Source of the DNA: a virus
Reading direction: 5' to 3' (one strand)
Length of the DNA: 60,814 nucleotides
IMG/VR virus record: IMGVR_UViG_3300033144_004933
Span: 1-60,814 of that record
Made by a program: the position numbers and the translations under genes. A model generated the notes under the pieces. It was not told the origin of the DNA, ran no database searches, and was given only the letters and a program-made list of their open reading frames with translations. Positions 51,676 to 59,575 of the stretch are shown piece after piece. Position 1 is the first letter of the stretch. The number at the start of each line of letters is the position of its first letter.

Positions 51676-52342
51676 CTGTTAAATCTCCAGTATTAAGTTG
51701 TACATTAGGAAAAATTAAATCTTGTTGAGAAGGAGATTTCAATCCTTCTACATATTCCTCCAACAAAGAGCCTCCTTCTTTTTCTATGAAATAGTCTGCT
51801 ATTTTCATATATGCAAAATTGGCTATTTGTTTTTCTGAAATATATTTCCTTGTAGCTTCAAAGATTTGTTCTTTGGTAACTTTAGGATGTTTTCTAATAA
51901 AAGATTTCATTTTCTTAATACAACCTCCCCTAGTACCTCTTACAGAATATCCTCCTGTCTTTACTCCCAGTGGAAATAAAGTCCTCCAATCTGGTATCCA
52001 ATCACGAACAGAATCTATAAGATTATCATTTCTAACAGGCTGTTCTTTTGGGGTATCTGGTTTTTGGTCCTTACTTATCCTTTCCTCTACGGATACTAAA
52101 TTAATAGCAGCCTTACGAGAATAATATGTCTCATCTGGACCTATTTTAATGAGTGCTTTCTTTTCTAGCTTATCATAATCAACTACTAACATCCCTAAGA
52201 CTGAAGTAGTTGAAGGATAAACTAAAAAATGTAGGAAAACAAACTCATCCGGAGTGAGCTTATGCTCCTCCAATTTACGAATATCTAACTCCATTTTTCT
52301 GTGTTGCTGGCCCTTAGAGGGAAGGGAAAACGAATATAACAA
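51665..52342 (-). CDS. Putative replication-initiation/helicase-loader protein (225 aa)
   Basis: No catalytic motif. The C-terminal part 'DWRTLFPLGVKTGGYSVRGTRGGCIKKMKSFIRKHPKVTKEQIFEATRKYI' is a basic helical region of a type frequent in replication genes of Bacteroidota phages and reminiscent of DnaT/DnaD-like loaders. The N-terminal half (MELDIRKLEEHKLTPDEFVFLHFLVYPS...) resembles a winged-helix-type opening. Position directly upstream of, and overlapping, the helicase gene supports a helicase-loading or origin-binding role. The family assignment is inferred, not recognised outright. Confidence 0.45.
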   Translation of the reverse strand: MLYSFSLPSKGQQHRKMELDIRKLEEHKLTPDEFVFLHFLVYPSTTSVLGMLVVDYDKLEKKALIKIGPDETYYSRKAAINLVSVEERISKDQKPDTPKEQPVRNDNLIDSVRDWIPDWRTLFPLGVKTGGYSVRGTRGGCIKKMKSFIRKHPKVTKEQIFEATRKYISEKQIANFAYMKIADYFIEKEGGSLLEEYVEGLKSPSQQDLIFPNVQLNTGDLTDDI

Positions 52343-52350
52343 ATTAAACC

Positions 52351-52551
52351 TTAAGAACCAAAAGAATTCTTCAACATCAAGCCTATTTCTCCATCCAGAG
52401 ATTGCTCTTCAAATTCTTTAATTTGTTGGTCTATTTGTTCTTCTTTTTCCCTCCCCTTTAATTGCCTATTTACATTAAATTTCTCACCAGAAATTAGCGT
52501 AACTTTCGCTACAGTCTTTTTCTGATTCTTCTTTGAGTTTTTTTTCTCCAT
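52351..52551 (-). CDS. Small hypothetical basic protein (66 aa)
   Basis: Not recognised. A very Lys-rich N-terminus (KKNSKKNQKKTVAKV) precedes a charged helical stretch (GREKEEQIDQQIKEFEEQ). The first 23 codons overlap the end of the upstream gene in another frame. Because no later Met is available, either the overlap is real or the gene is spurious. Codon use is like its neighbours. Its place between replication genes suggests a small accessory factor. Confidence 0.45.
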   Translation of the reverse strand: MEKKNSKKNQKKTVAKVTLISGEKFNVNRQLKGREKEEQIDQQIKEFEEQSLDGEIGLMLKNSFGS

Positions 52552-52978
52552 CTCTTTTGAATTTAGTTATTTTCTTATCTAAACTTTTTACTTTAGAAAG
52601 CATTTCCTGCTTACCTTGCTGAAGATATTTTACAGCAGGAAAACTATCATCCGTTAATAAATTGCTAAGGATAATCCATTTTTCCTCTAGTTCAGGATAA
52701 TGATTTAAAAAGTAATTGAAATTGAAAAGAAAATGATTTATAGATACATAACTATCGTATCCCATATAAAAAGCAAGTTGGGGTCTATTAACTAATTTCT
52801 CCCTAGAAGATTTATCAATCCCATATTTAAGATCAATAAGATTAATAAATAATCTTTGGGCCATCATTAGTTTAGGATGTCTTTCCTTGCCTCTTACAGT
52901 ATATCCTAACTCAAATTCTACTAGCTCCCGTATAAAATCAAGGTCTTTAAGTACTTTCCTTGATAAGGGTTCTATCAT
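52484..52978 (-). CDS. Hypothetical protein (164 aa), helical
   Basis: Not recognised. It is predominantly helical with leucine/phenylalanine-rich amphipathic segments ('QRLFINLIDLKYGIDKSSREKLVNRPQLAFYMGYDSYVSINHFLFNFNYFLNHYPEL') and a basic C-terminus ('SKVKSLDKKITKFKRDGEKKLKEE'). No enzyme motif or membrane segment. Its start overlaps the stop of the SF2 helicase gene by 4 bases, so it is probably translated together with the helicase. Confidence 0.5.
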   Translation of the reverse strand: MIEPLSRKVLKDLDFIRELVEFELGYTVRGKERHPKLMMAQRLFINLIDLKYGIDKSSREKLVNRPQLAFYMGYDSYVSINHFLFNFNYFLNHYPELEEKWIILSNLLTDDSFPAVKYLQQGKQEMLSKVKSLDKKITKFKRDGEKKLKEESEKDCSESYANFW

Positions 52979-54162
52979 TGAGAAAGTTTATCAAGACAAT
53001 CCGCAACCCCATTGCAATTGATGATATTTAAACTTTCTACGTTCTCAAACATAGAGTCAAACCACTTTACTTCCTGAGTACCAAAAGTCACCAGGATAAA
53101 GATTCTTCCCACTTCTCCATTATCTCTTAATCTCCCTATTCTCTGGATTAAATCTTTTTCCTTTGAATAATAGGACATTATGATACAATTATCCAGGTCT
53201 GTGAGATTAGCTCCTTGCTTTAATTTTTTAAAAGCAGCAATGATATTAGTCTCTTTAGCTTCAAACGAATCTCTAATAGCTTCATTTTGCTTAGCTGTAT
53301 TATGAGAACTGATAACATTAGGAGTAACTTGACTAAGAGCATCAAGACTATTGCCAAAAATAATAGTCCTTCCTTTAATTCCTTTTATTAACTCCTTAGT
53401 AGTTATTACTTTACTAGGTAAGTTGTATAAAAGTTTTGCTCTTGCTGCAGAGGTAACTCTAATTCTGAATGACCTTATAGCTTCTGGAGCAAAGAGAGCT
53501 TTCTTAAACTGACTGTCTTTATAATTATAAGCTCCCCACTCTGTTTGGTAAAATACTTTAGTCTTATTACCCGCCTGAATGTTTTTCTTATGCATATCCA
53601 ATTTATGAGATATGACATAAATATCTAATTTCCTAGAAGTACCATCTTTTTGGCCTTTATCTAGTCCATAAGTAAAACAAACAGGAGCTATATCCTTAAG
53701 AATTTCACCTTTAGTAAGGAAATCTAATTCATCTTCAGTTTCCACCTCTGCATTTTCATCAATAGTAGCAGATAATCCTATGATATGTTTAATAGTATTG
53801 TTTTTATAAAACTTACTATATTCTTTAGTTAAACTATCATGTATTTCATCTGCAATTACTAAGTCAAATGTTTTTCCAAACCATTTGTAAACGGTCTGGT
53901 AGCAAGCAAACTCAATCTCTACATTTAAGTCCTTTGCCCATTTTTCTTGCTCTATTCTAAGCTCTCGCTCTCTATCTGTAACTTCAGCCAGAAACAATAT
54001 CTTTGCACTTTTGCTTTCTAATTTTGCAGCCTCTAATGCAATTCTATTCTTACCTAATCCGGTAATAATTTCTATTGTTCCCCTCTTACCAGCATTTATC
54101 CATGCAGTAAGGGCTTTTTTCTGTACCTCAGTTTTTTTCTTATCTATCACTTGTGTTTTCAT
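52975..54162 (-). CDS. SF2 helicase (DExH-type)
   Basis: A 395-aa protein with helicase motifs in order: motif I TGLGKNR (34-40; Lys present, the usual Thr/Ser replaced by Asn), motif II ADEIHD (D105-E-I-H108), motif III LSAT (130-133), and motif VI QRIGRLR near 345. The two RecA-like lobes are compact with no extra nuclease or zinc domain. crAss-like phages carry SNF2/SF2 helicases in the replication block, used in DNA remodelling or recombination; the precise role here is unknown. It overlaps the downstream gene by 4 bases. Confidence 0.8.
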   Translation of the reverse strand: MKTQVIDKKKTEVQKKALTAWINAGKRGTIEIITGLGKNRIALEAAKLESKSAKILFLAEVTDRERELRIEQEKWAKDLNVEIEFACYQTVYKWFGKTFDLVIADEIHDSLTKEYSKFYKNNTIKHIIGLSATIDENAEVETEDELDFLTKGEILKDIAPVCFTYGLDKGQKDGTSRKLDIYVISHKLDMHKKNIQAGNKTKVFYQTEWGAYNYKDSQFKKALFAPEAIRSFRIRVTSAARAKLLYNLPSKVITTKELIKGIKGRTIIFGNSLDALSQVTPNVISSHNTAKQNEAIRDSFEAKETNIIAAFKKLKQGANLTDLDNCIIMSYYSKEKDLIQRIGRLRDNGEVGRIFILVTFGTQEVKWFDSMFENVESLNIINCNGVADCLDKLSQ

Positions 54163-54197
54163 AGTATAAGTTTTTAAGGGAATTGTTAATAATTTAT

Positions 54198-54494
54198 TTA
54201 ATTTCTCATCTGCGAATCTCCAAGTTCATCTTGTTCTATTGCAGATATTACTCCCTGTAAATCTTCTGCAGTTGAATTCTTTATAGTATTCAATATCCTG
54301 CTTATTTTACCTTGGTGAGTATGAGTGGTCATCAGGAACTTTTCCTGATACTGTCCTGTTGCTTTTTTAGCATTTAGCTCATTCATATCTTCTAAAGCAT
54401 CTGCAATTCTTTTCAGTGAGGATGCCATACTAGGAATATCGCCTTCTAAAAGCTTTTTCCCGTACATTGTTTCATGTAATTCCGCCATTTTCAA
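54198..54494 (-). CDS. Hypothetical protein (98 aa)
   Basis: Not recognised. Helical and polar; 'MASSLKRIADALEDMNELNAKKATGQYQEKF' is coiled-coil-like and the C-terminus is acidic (EDLQGVISAIEQDELGDSQM). A second Met two codons in (MAELHETM) is an equally good start. It is preceded by a small overlapping reading frame and followed by the SF2 helicase gene after 35 bases. It could be a small regulator or helicase partner; nothing in the sequence decides. Confidence 0.5.
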   Translation of the reverse strand: MKMAELHETMYGKKLLEGDIPSMASSLKRIADALEDMNELNAKKATGQYQEKFLMTTHTHQGKISRILNTIKNSTAEDLQGVISAIEQDELGDSQMRN

Positions 54495-54603
54495 TTTGAT
54501 TTATAGACATGAAATACCTAACCTCATCAACCTTAAAACTATATCCTAATAGCTCTAGGGTGTCAGGATTACGTACTTCATTGTCTTCTATTAATACATA
54601 CAT
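54472..54603 (-). CDS. Small ORF (43 aa) between the Mom-like gene and the 98-aa gene
   Basis: An ATG-to-TGA frame of 43 codons beginning MYVLIEDNEVRNPDTLELLG. It fills the 83-base gap between neighbours, overlapping each by 22-26 bases. The peptide looks like a small beta-hairpin protein ('YVLIEDNEV' then 'YSFKVDEVRYF'), and the codons resemble those of neighbouring genes. No family recognised. Confidence 0.35.
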   Translation of the reverse strand: MYVLIEDNEVRNPDTLELLGYSFKVDEVRYFMSINQIENGGIT

Positions 54604-55240
54604 TATTAATTACTATTTTACCTTTCTCAGTAAAGTTTAATTCTAATTGCTGTGCTGCAGACTGGCTAAATAATCCTCTTCTCTTTAAAGGGTATATGAA
54701 TTTATGTTTAGCAAAATTGCCTTTAAACTCATATCCCTTCTCAATCATTTGGGTCTTGTTATAATTATTAGGTCCTTGTTTCTTAGAAACCATCTTATTA
54801 TTAACAGGGTCCCAATACCTGGGATTCTTTTTAGTTAATCCTTGATAGGTCCAATTTGAAGCTCTATACAGTCCTCCATTATGGTTCTCTGCTGTATCTG
54901 CATAAGTAAGTAATGTTTGCCATCTTCTCTTATCAAGAACCTTAATACTTCGTGCAATCAAAAAAGATCCTGCATTCTCTGGTCTACCTTCTACCAGACA
55001 AAACCTACTTAATCCTAAGACCGCTTGATGAACTTCATTAACTGACTTAGCAGCTCCTAATGCCGGAGCATTCCATACTGCTACTCCATGAAGAGTTTTT
55101 GGGTCTCCTTTATAAAATAACCCAAAGCATTTATGGGCAAGCTTACCTGCTCCATTAGCATAGTGCCATCTTTCTGTAAATTCAGCAGCAGTGGGTAAAG
55201 ATATTTCTCTTATCCCCCATTCATTTTTAAGAAGCTTCAT
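54578..55240 (-). CDS. Mom-like GNAT-fold protein (putative DNA base modification)
   Basis: A 220-aa protein. The pattern 'FTERWHYANGAGKLAHKCFGLFYKG....GVAVWNAPAL' near residues 22-63, then 'LSRFCLVEGRPENAGSFLIARSIKVL' and 'LLTYADTAENHNGGLYRASNWTYQGLT', corresponds to the GNAT-like Mom family ('HYSG..P', 'L.R....', 'D...gH.G.iY.A.NW.Y.G'). Mom converts adenine to a bulky carbamoylmethyl derivative that blocks restriction enzymes. Whether this protein modifies DNA is inferred. It lies between Pol A-side small genes and the helicase, and its start overlaps the stop of the neighbouring membrane-protein gene by 4 bases. Confidence 0.6.
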   Translation of the reverse strand: MKLLKNEWGIREISLPTAAEFTERWHYANGAGKLAHKCFGLFYKGDPKTLHGVAVWNAPALGAAKSVNEVHQAVLGLSRFCLVEGRPENAGSFLIARSIKVLDKRRWQTLLTYADTAENHNGGLYRASNWTYQGLTKKNPRYWDPVNNKMVSKKQGPNNYNKTQMIEKGYEFKGNFAKHKFIYPLKRRGLFSQSAAQQLELNFTEKGKIVINNVCINRRQ

Positions 55241-55479
55241 ATTTTGATATCCTTATACGGAAATTCTGATGCCTTTTTTTCTTTTTTAAATAAGTCAGAA
55301 GTTTCACTCCTAATTAAAGAAATTATAGTTAAATATAATCCAAAGGACATTGCTCCTAGAGTTATTCTACCAAATGTATTCAAAGCAGGATCAGAATATG
55401 TAATTAAAAATCCTACCAAAGATATCATAGATACTGTCAGGGTAATATACCCTACTATTGTTAAAATTTTACTTATCAT
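55237..55479 (-). CDS. Small integral membrane protein (80 aa)
   Basis: Two hydrophobic helices (about 5-27 'ILTIVGYITLTVSMISLVGFL' and about 38-56 'ITLGAMSFGLYLTIISL') are followed by a basic, cytoplasmic-looking tail (KKEKKASEFPYKDIKI). No known family. It is coupled by a 4-base overlap to the Mom-like gene. It could be a superinfection-exclusion or anchoring protein, but the sequence gives no specific pointer. Confidence 0.5.
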   Translation of the reverse strand: MISKILTIVGYITLTVSMISLVGFLITYSDPALNTFGRITLGAMSFGLYLTIISLIRSETSDLFKKEKKASEFPYKDIKI

Positions 55480-55483
55480 TTTT

Positions 55484-55669
55484 TTAAGTTTTATTGATTT
55501 TTATTTCTGTTATGTTGAGGTGCACTATTTGTATGGCATTCCCATTATTCAAATTTATTTTAAAAGCTCCCTCTGTAGGCTCTACAGATTTTATTTCATC
55601 CATCTTAAGCCCTGTTAATTTATTTGTATGCCAAGCAGTTAATTGCCCTATTATTTCGTAAATATTCAT
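55484..55669 (-). CDS. Small hypothetical protein (61 aa)
   Basis: Not recognised. It has a short helix (YEIIGQLTAWHTNKL) followed by beta-hairpin-like 'IKSVEPTEGAFKINLNNGNAIQIVHLNITEIKI'. It is polar, without Cys or membrane segment. It sits 11 bases after Pol A and 4 bases before the membrane-protein gene, so it is likely co-transcribed. Coding status is supported by packing only. Confidence 0.45.
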   Translation of the reverse strand: MNIYEIIGQLTAWHTNKLTGLKMDEIKSVEPTEGAFKINLNNGNAIQIVHLNITEIKINKT

Positions 55670-55680
55670 CTTCTTTCATT

Positions 55681-57690
55681 TTAATGTTCCCAATGGTCTG
55701 TGATACAAGGTTCTGCTTTTAAAGGAACTATCTCACAAAAAGGTTTTCCAGCCTTTTCCATACACTCTTTTAATGTCTGTGCCAGATCCTCTGCAAGTGC
55801 CTTATGGCATTCAATAACAATTTCATCGTGAACGATATTACATATCTTTACATCTGGTATCAAATTTTCCTCTAATAAATAATCAAAGAATAAAGAAGCT
55901 CCGTACTTAGTTATCTCTGCTGAACTACCCTGGATAGGATAATTAAGAGATTTTCTTTCTATGTTACCTCTTAACTTAAAATAATCCCTTACAAGAGGTC
56001 CATAAACATATGTAAATTGAGAATCTCTGTTCTGCTTATGTTCCCTATATTTATCCCAAAATCCCTTTTCTTTCACTCTTTTTTCAACCTCTTTATATTT
56101 ATCAAAAAAAGATATGAATGATTTCCGATAGGATACTTTATTAAGCTCTATGTATCCTTTAGAAAGAGCATTGTTTTTACAAATAGCAAAGTATTTCTTT
56201 ACTCCTGGAAAAGCTTTGAAGTAACTTTCATATATCTGTTCTCCTTCCTTATCTGTTAGCCCCAAATTAGTAGCAATAGTTTTACCTACACCTCCATACT
56301 GAATTGCAAATCCAGCAGCTTTAGCATTCTGTCTTTTGTCTTTATGTCTTCCTTTTATTTGAACTAAATCCAAATCCTTTAACTCTGGGTATATCTTCTG
56401 AGCCACAAAGCTGTGCATATCTGCTAATCCTTTCTGATAAAAAGATATAATATCTGGGTCCTTACTGAAATTTGCAAATACAACTGATTCCTGACCACTA
56501 TAGTCAGCAACAATCATTTTATTCCCTTTTTCAGGTATAAAACAATCTCTATGACTTTTATCTGCAGGGATTTGTTGTAAATTAACAAAGTGAAGGTTAT
56601 TTATTTTATCTCTACCCCCACAGGACATTCTTCCTGTATCTAAAAGCTGTCTATACTGAGTATGTACTCTGTGTGTATTTGGACGTGCTTGTTTAAGAAC
56701 ACTCTCTCCAAAAGCAGTGACTACCTTAACCCATTTCTTGTAATTCATATACTCTTTTACAAGATAGTGTTTGCTTATTTGTCCTAATAGTACAGTAGCA
56801 TCTACACTTTCTTTAAGTTTACCAGTATGCTTATCTTTAATAGTGGTATTTACTCCCAGTTCTTTCATTAATGGAATAACTTGTTTTTCACTATTCCAAT
56901 TAATAGCACATTTCTGACCAGTATCAAATAAATCTAATTGAGATTCAATATATTTACTCATCTTCTCAGGATTATCCAATATAAAATTATCAAGAGCCTG
57001 TTTAGAATCTTCCAATGTATCCAAATCCCATTGCATTTTAGATTTCCACTTTTCAATATCTAATTTAAATCCACAAAATTCTACATAGGCTAATGCCCTC
57101 ACAAATTTATTATCTAAAGAGAGAGCAAGATGCAAATTATACTTATCTAACTTTTCCTTTTGTTTTTCTTTTATGATTTCTAGAAATTTGATATCATCTG
57201 CAGAATACTTTACTACCCTTTCAGATAATCTTTCCCTTTTAATGTCTTTTCTTATGTCTTTATTTAATACAACATTACAATATACAAAGGCAAGGGTATC
57301 TAACCCTTTCTTAATATTTACTTTACCCATATTTAATACACATTCTGCTAAATATGTATCATATATCTTGGTAGGAAATATCCCCTGCTTGTAAAAAAAC
57401 TTTAAATCAAATTTTGCATTCTGCATTATTAAAATCTTGGATTCCAAATCCTCCTGGAACAATTTAATTTTAACTTTTTGGCAGTCTACTATGTATTGGT
57501 TCTCATAATCCCCTATTTGTAAACAGATTAAACTATCTGTATGGCAATCTAACCCTGTAGTTTCAGTATCTACAGAGAGCTGTGCCTTATCTGATATGTA
57601 ATCTAACAAATCCTGGGGTTCTGCAAATTTGATATCGGAACTCTCATCAAACTGATAATGTTCCTTATCTGTAGTAACCAAATATATCAT
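55681..57690 (-). CDS. DNA polymerase I family (family A) with 3'-5' exonuclease domain
   Basis: A 669-aa protein. The N-terminal exonuclease has 'SVDTETTGL' (D41, E43) and further DnaQ-like motifs ('ILIMQNAKFDLKFF', 'YSADDIKFL'). The polymerase has motif A 'MIVADYSGQES' (D396), motif B 'LNYPIQGSSAEITKYG', and motif C 'IVHDEIVIE' (D622). No 5'-3' exonuclease domain is present, as expected for a phage replicative Pol A. It is the main replicase candidate; Pol A is a marker of many crAss-like genomes. It is preceded by a 140-base gap holding the terminator of the upstream gene. Confidence 0.95.
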   Translation of the reverse strand: MIYLVTTDKEHYQFDESSDIKFAEPQDLLDYISDKAQLSVDTETTGLDCHTDSLICLQIGDYENQYIVDCQKVKIKLFQEDLESKILIMQNAKFDLKFFYKQGIFPTKIYDTYLAECVLNMGKVNIKKGLDTLAFVYCNVVLNKDIRKDIKRERLSERVVKYSADDIKFLEIIKEKQKEKLDKYNLHLALSLDNKFVRALAYVEFCGFKLDIEKWKSKMQWDLDTLEDSKQALDNFILDNPEKMSKYIESQLDLFDTGQKCAINWNSEKQVIPLMKELGVNTTIKDKHTGKLKESVDATVLLGQISKHYLVKEYMNYKKWVKVVTAFGESVLKQARPNTHRVHTQYRQLLDTGRMSCGGRDKINNLHFVNLQQIPADKSHRDCFIPEKGNKMIVADYSGQESVVFANFSKDPDIISFYQKGLADMHSFVAQKIYPELKDLDLVQIKGRHKDKRQNAKAAGFAIQYGGVGKTIATNLGLTDKEGEQIYESYFKAFPGVKKYFAICKNNALSKGYIELNKVSYRKSFISFFDKYKEVEKRVKEKGFWDKYREHKQNRDSQFTYVYGPLVRDYFKLRGNIERKSLNYPIQGSSAEITKYGASLFFDYLLEENLIPDVKICNIVHDEIVIECHKALAEDLAQTLKECMEKAGKPFCEIVPLKAEPCITDHWEH

Positions 57691-57783
57691 CTAAAAGAAA
57701 TTATAGTTATCATCCACTATTGCCCTTTATAAATACGTAACCACTCTAAAAAAAATTTAAATACTCTATGTATAATAATAAAG

Positions 57784-57807
57784 GGGTAGGGAAATTAATC
57801 CCTACCC
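57784..57807 (-). terminator. Terminator-like hairpin downstream of the putative DNA-binding protein gene
   Basis: A perfect 9-bp stem GGGTAGGGA / TCCCTACCC with AATTAA loop, followed on the minus strand by CCTTTATTATTATA. It would separate the abundant upstream transcript from that of Pol A. Confidence 0.6.
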
Positions 57808-57831
57808 ACTTTATAAAGTATCAAACTGTGA

Positions 57832-58425
57832 TTACGCAGGTAGTTCGTCTTCAACTACTTGTGCAGTTTCCACTGCAGGCTCACTAGGAACATCATCAGA
57901 GTCACTTTCAAGGAATGTATGTCTTACATCCTCTCCAACAATATCTATGTTAGTATAGATATGTTTTCCGCCACAAAAGATAAAATCCCCATCAGCACCA
58001 CGTCTTTTGGCAGCTTTATCCTTATTGTCCTTCTGCCACTCATCAGGCTTGATGGTTTCCGTGATTTCAATGTGACACCTTTCATTATTCTCTGTTGCAT
58101 CAGTAGGATTGAGAACGTTTAGTTCTACAATCTGGTCTTTTGCAAGAGGTTTTCCAGTTTCACTTGTGAAATCACACTTTTCCCCAAGATGACCGAACAT
58201 ATCCTTCAGGTCTTGAGGTTCTCCAGTTAACCATCCCCTTCGTGGAGATGCTCCGGCAAATCTTTTATCACTTTTATTTGCCTTCGAGGTTTTACTACGG
58301 CTTTGTTTAGCTGTAGGATTGTTGATGAATTCTGCAAATTCTAATTGCACTTTTCCATCTTTAACACCACGAGCCTGGACTAATAGTGTTTCCCCTTTAC
58401 TTAATGTCTTTACTGTCTTTTCCAT
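57832..58425 (-). CDS. Probable abundant single-strand DNA-binding-type protein
   Basis: A 197-aa protein. The N-terminus 'LSKGETLLVQARGVKDGKVQLEFAEFI' is beta-rich, the middle is basic (KTSKANKSDKRFAG..RRGW) and the C-terminus is acidic with low complexity (ESDSDDVPSEPAVETAQVVEDELPA). Basic core plus acidic tail beside the replicase is the usual layout of phage SSBs, and I recall similar conserved proteins next to Pol in crAss-like genomes. No catalytic residues are seen. GC content is visibly higher and codon choice different from neighbours, as expected of a highly expressed gene. It has its own long structured leader and a terminator, which also suggests strong, separate expression. Confidence 0.45.
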   Translation of the reverse strand: MEKTVKTLSKGETLLVQARGVKDGKVQLEFAEFINNPTAKQSRSKTSKANKSDKRFAGASPRRGWLTGEPQDLKDMFGHLGEKCDFTSETGKPLAKDQIVELNVLNPTDATENNERCHIEITETIKPDEWQKDNKDKAAKRRGADGDFIFCGGKHIYTNIDIVGEDVRHTFLESDSDDVPSEPAVETAQVVEDELPA

Positions 58426-58464
58426 GACTGTAATAGTTTTAAGATTATTAATTAATTGATTTAG

Positions 58465-58634
58465 GTTGCTCTGTATTTACACGGGCTTGCAACACGTTTA
58501 CGATATTTACACTACCTGATGGTAATTATTTAATTACTTAATTAGTGCGTCATATGGTAAGCTACATTAACCAGGGAGAACTTGGCCAAAGTCCCCCCTT
58601 TGTTTCCCAACTGATAATTAAGAAACACCATATC
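58465..58634 (-). promoter_or_regulatory. Structured 5' leader of the putative DNA-binding protein gene
   Basis: The 231-base gap has no reading frame. ATATGGT (58553-58559) pairs with ACCATAT (58628-58634), enclosing a hairpin built on ACTT/AAGT with GGG/CCC below it (58574-58596). A second hairpin GTTGC/GCAAC lies at 58465-58493, closer to the start codon. It could be a cis-regulatory leader or an mRNA-stabilising element. No known riboswitch core is recognised. Confidence 0.4.
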
Positions 58635-58656
58635 TAATTTTCTATTAACAGAAACA

Positions 58657-59097
58657 TTAGATACAATTTGGAAATATATTAGATAGTCTCCTTTTTAGAA
58701 TTTGTTTACGAGACTCAAGAGCATTTACATAAGCATCTATCATAGCCATAAATTGTCTTAAAGGAAGCTTACTACCTAATTCAATAGTATGTTTTTCTGT
58801 AATTCTATCTATCAACATTGGAGGTATTCCTGGTGTTAATACGTGTCCATCTATATCATGGTCCTCTCCAAGCTCTTGTTTAATTTTATTTACAGTAAAA
58901 GTTTTTTCCTTTTCTAATGATTTAGAATCTACTATGTGAAAAAAACATTCAAGAGTATAGGATTTTATATCCTTTTTATTACAAAGTTCTTTGCCTATTC
59001 TATTTATTTCTTTTAGTTGTAAATCTATGTCATTAAGTTCTTTACTGATTTCCATCAAATTTCTGTAATTCACTCTTTTTTTAGTAGTCATAGTCAA
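58657..59097 (-). CDS. Hypothetical coiled-coil protein (146 aa)
   Basis: Not recognised. Residues about 10-45 form an amphipathic helix ('LMEISKELNDIDLQLKEINRIGKEL'). A central beta-like region containing 'DIDGHVLTPGIPPMLIDRITEKH' and a C-terminal helix ('FMAMIDAYVNALESRKQILKRRLSNIF') follow. A start two codons downstream (MTTKKRV) is equally possible. No membrane segment or enzyme signature. It lies between the two structured noncoding stretches of the right end and shows normal codon use. Confidence 0.5.
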   Translation of the reverse strand: MTMTTKKRVNYRNLMEISKELNDIDLQLKEINRIGKELCNKKDIKSYTLECFFHIVDSKSLEKEKTFTVNKIKQELGEDHDIDGHVLTPGIPPMLIDRITEKHTIELGSKLPLRQFMAMIDAYVNALESRKQILKRRLSNIFPNCI

Positions 59098-59166
59098 TGA
59101 TTATTATAGAGATTAGTTCTCTGATTTCTAATATAAGATTCTTTATCTGTATTTGCAAAGAATCCT

Positions 59167-59388
59167 TTATTTATCTATAACACAAAAAACTGAAAACATA
59201 ATAAATCCTAAGTATAATCTATAGATAAAGGTACGTCCTTTTCCTTTTTCCAGATTTATATTAAATTTTTCGTGTTTAAATCTAAACCCCATAAAGATTT
59301 TAGACCAGTACCCCTTAAAGAAAACAAGAGGAGATACAGAAGGATTAAAGAAAAACAACTTTCTAGCAACAGGATAATGTTTATTCAT
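59167..59388 (-). CDS. Small hypothetical protein (73 aa), basic/hydrophobic
   Basis: Not recognised. Rich in Phe, Lys and Arg, with a C-terminal hydrophobic stretch (YRLYLGFIMFSVFCVI) that could be a membrane anchor. It is the first reading frame downstream of the candidate terminator/antiterminator, so its expression may be attenuated. Coding status is moderately supported by a clean ATG and position; it could still be spurious. Confidence 0.4.
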   Translation of the reverse strand: MNKHYPVARKLFFFNPSVSPLVFFKGYWSKIFMGFRFKHEKFNINLEKGKGRTFIYRLYLGFIMFSVFCVIDK

Positions 59389-59411
59389 ATTTAAATGTAT
59401 TAGTTAGTATT

Positions 59412-59500
59412 AAAAAAGGTAGTTTAATTTGCATAGCAGAGGGAAAACTACCAAACCTTCCCATAATCGCCTAAAGAATTAACTTTAGGACTTGGTAGTT
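59412..59500 (-). promoter_or_regulatory. Candidate transcription attenuator (terminator/antiterminator switch)
   Basis: On the minus strand, GGTAGTTT pairs with AAACTACC (59418-59425 / 59445-59452, long loop) immediately before six T residues, an intrinsic terminator. The same arm (59446-59454) can instead pair perfectly over 9 bp with 59492-59500 further upstream in the RNA, enclosing a 7-bp hairpin (59470-59489, loop AATTAA). The two structures are mutually exclusive, the hallmark of attenuation. Confidence 0.5.
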
Positions 59501-59502
59501 AT

Positions 59503-59567
59503 AAGCATAGAATCTATACCCACCATCCCACGTGACGTATCAGGTGAATATAGATTGAACTATGCTT
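59503..59567 (-). ncRNA. Long imperfect hairpin RNA downstream of tRNA
   Basis: AAGCATAG+AATCTATA (59503-59518) pairs with TATAGATT+CTATGCTT (59549-59556, 59560-59567), a 16-bp stem with a 3-base bulge, capped by CACC/GGTG. No reading frame. It lies between the tRNA-proximal element and the attenuator, and may be part of the attenuator's sensor or a separate small RNA. Confidence 0.4.
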
Positions 59568-59575
59568 GTGCTTGT

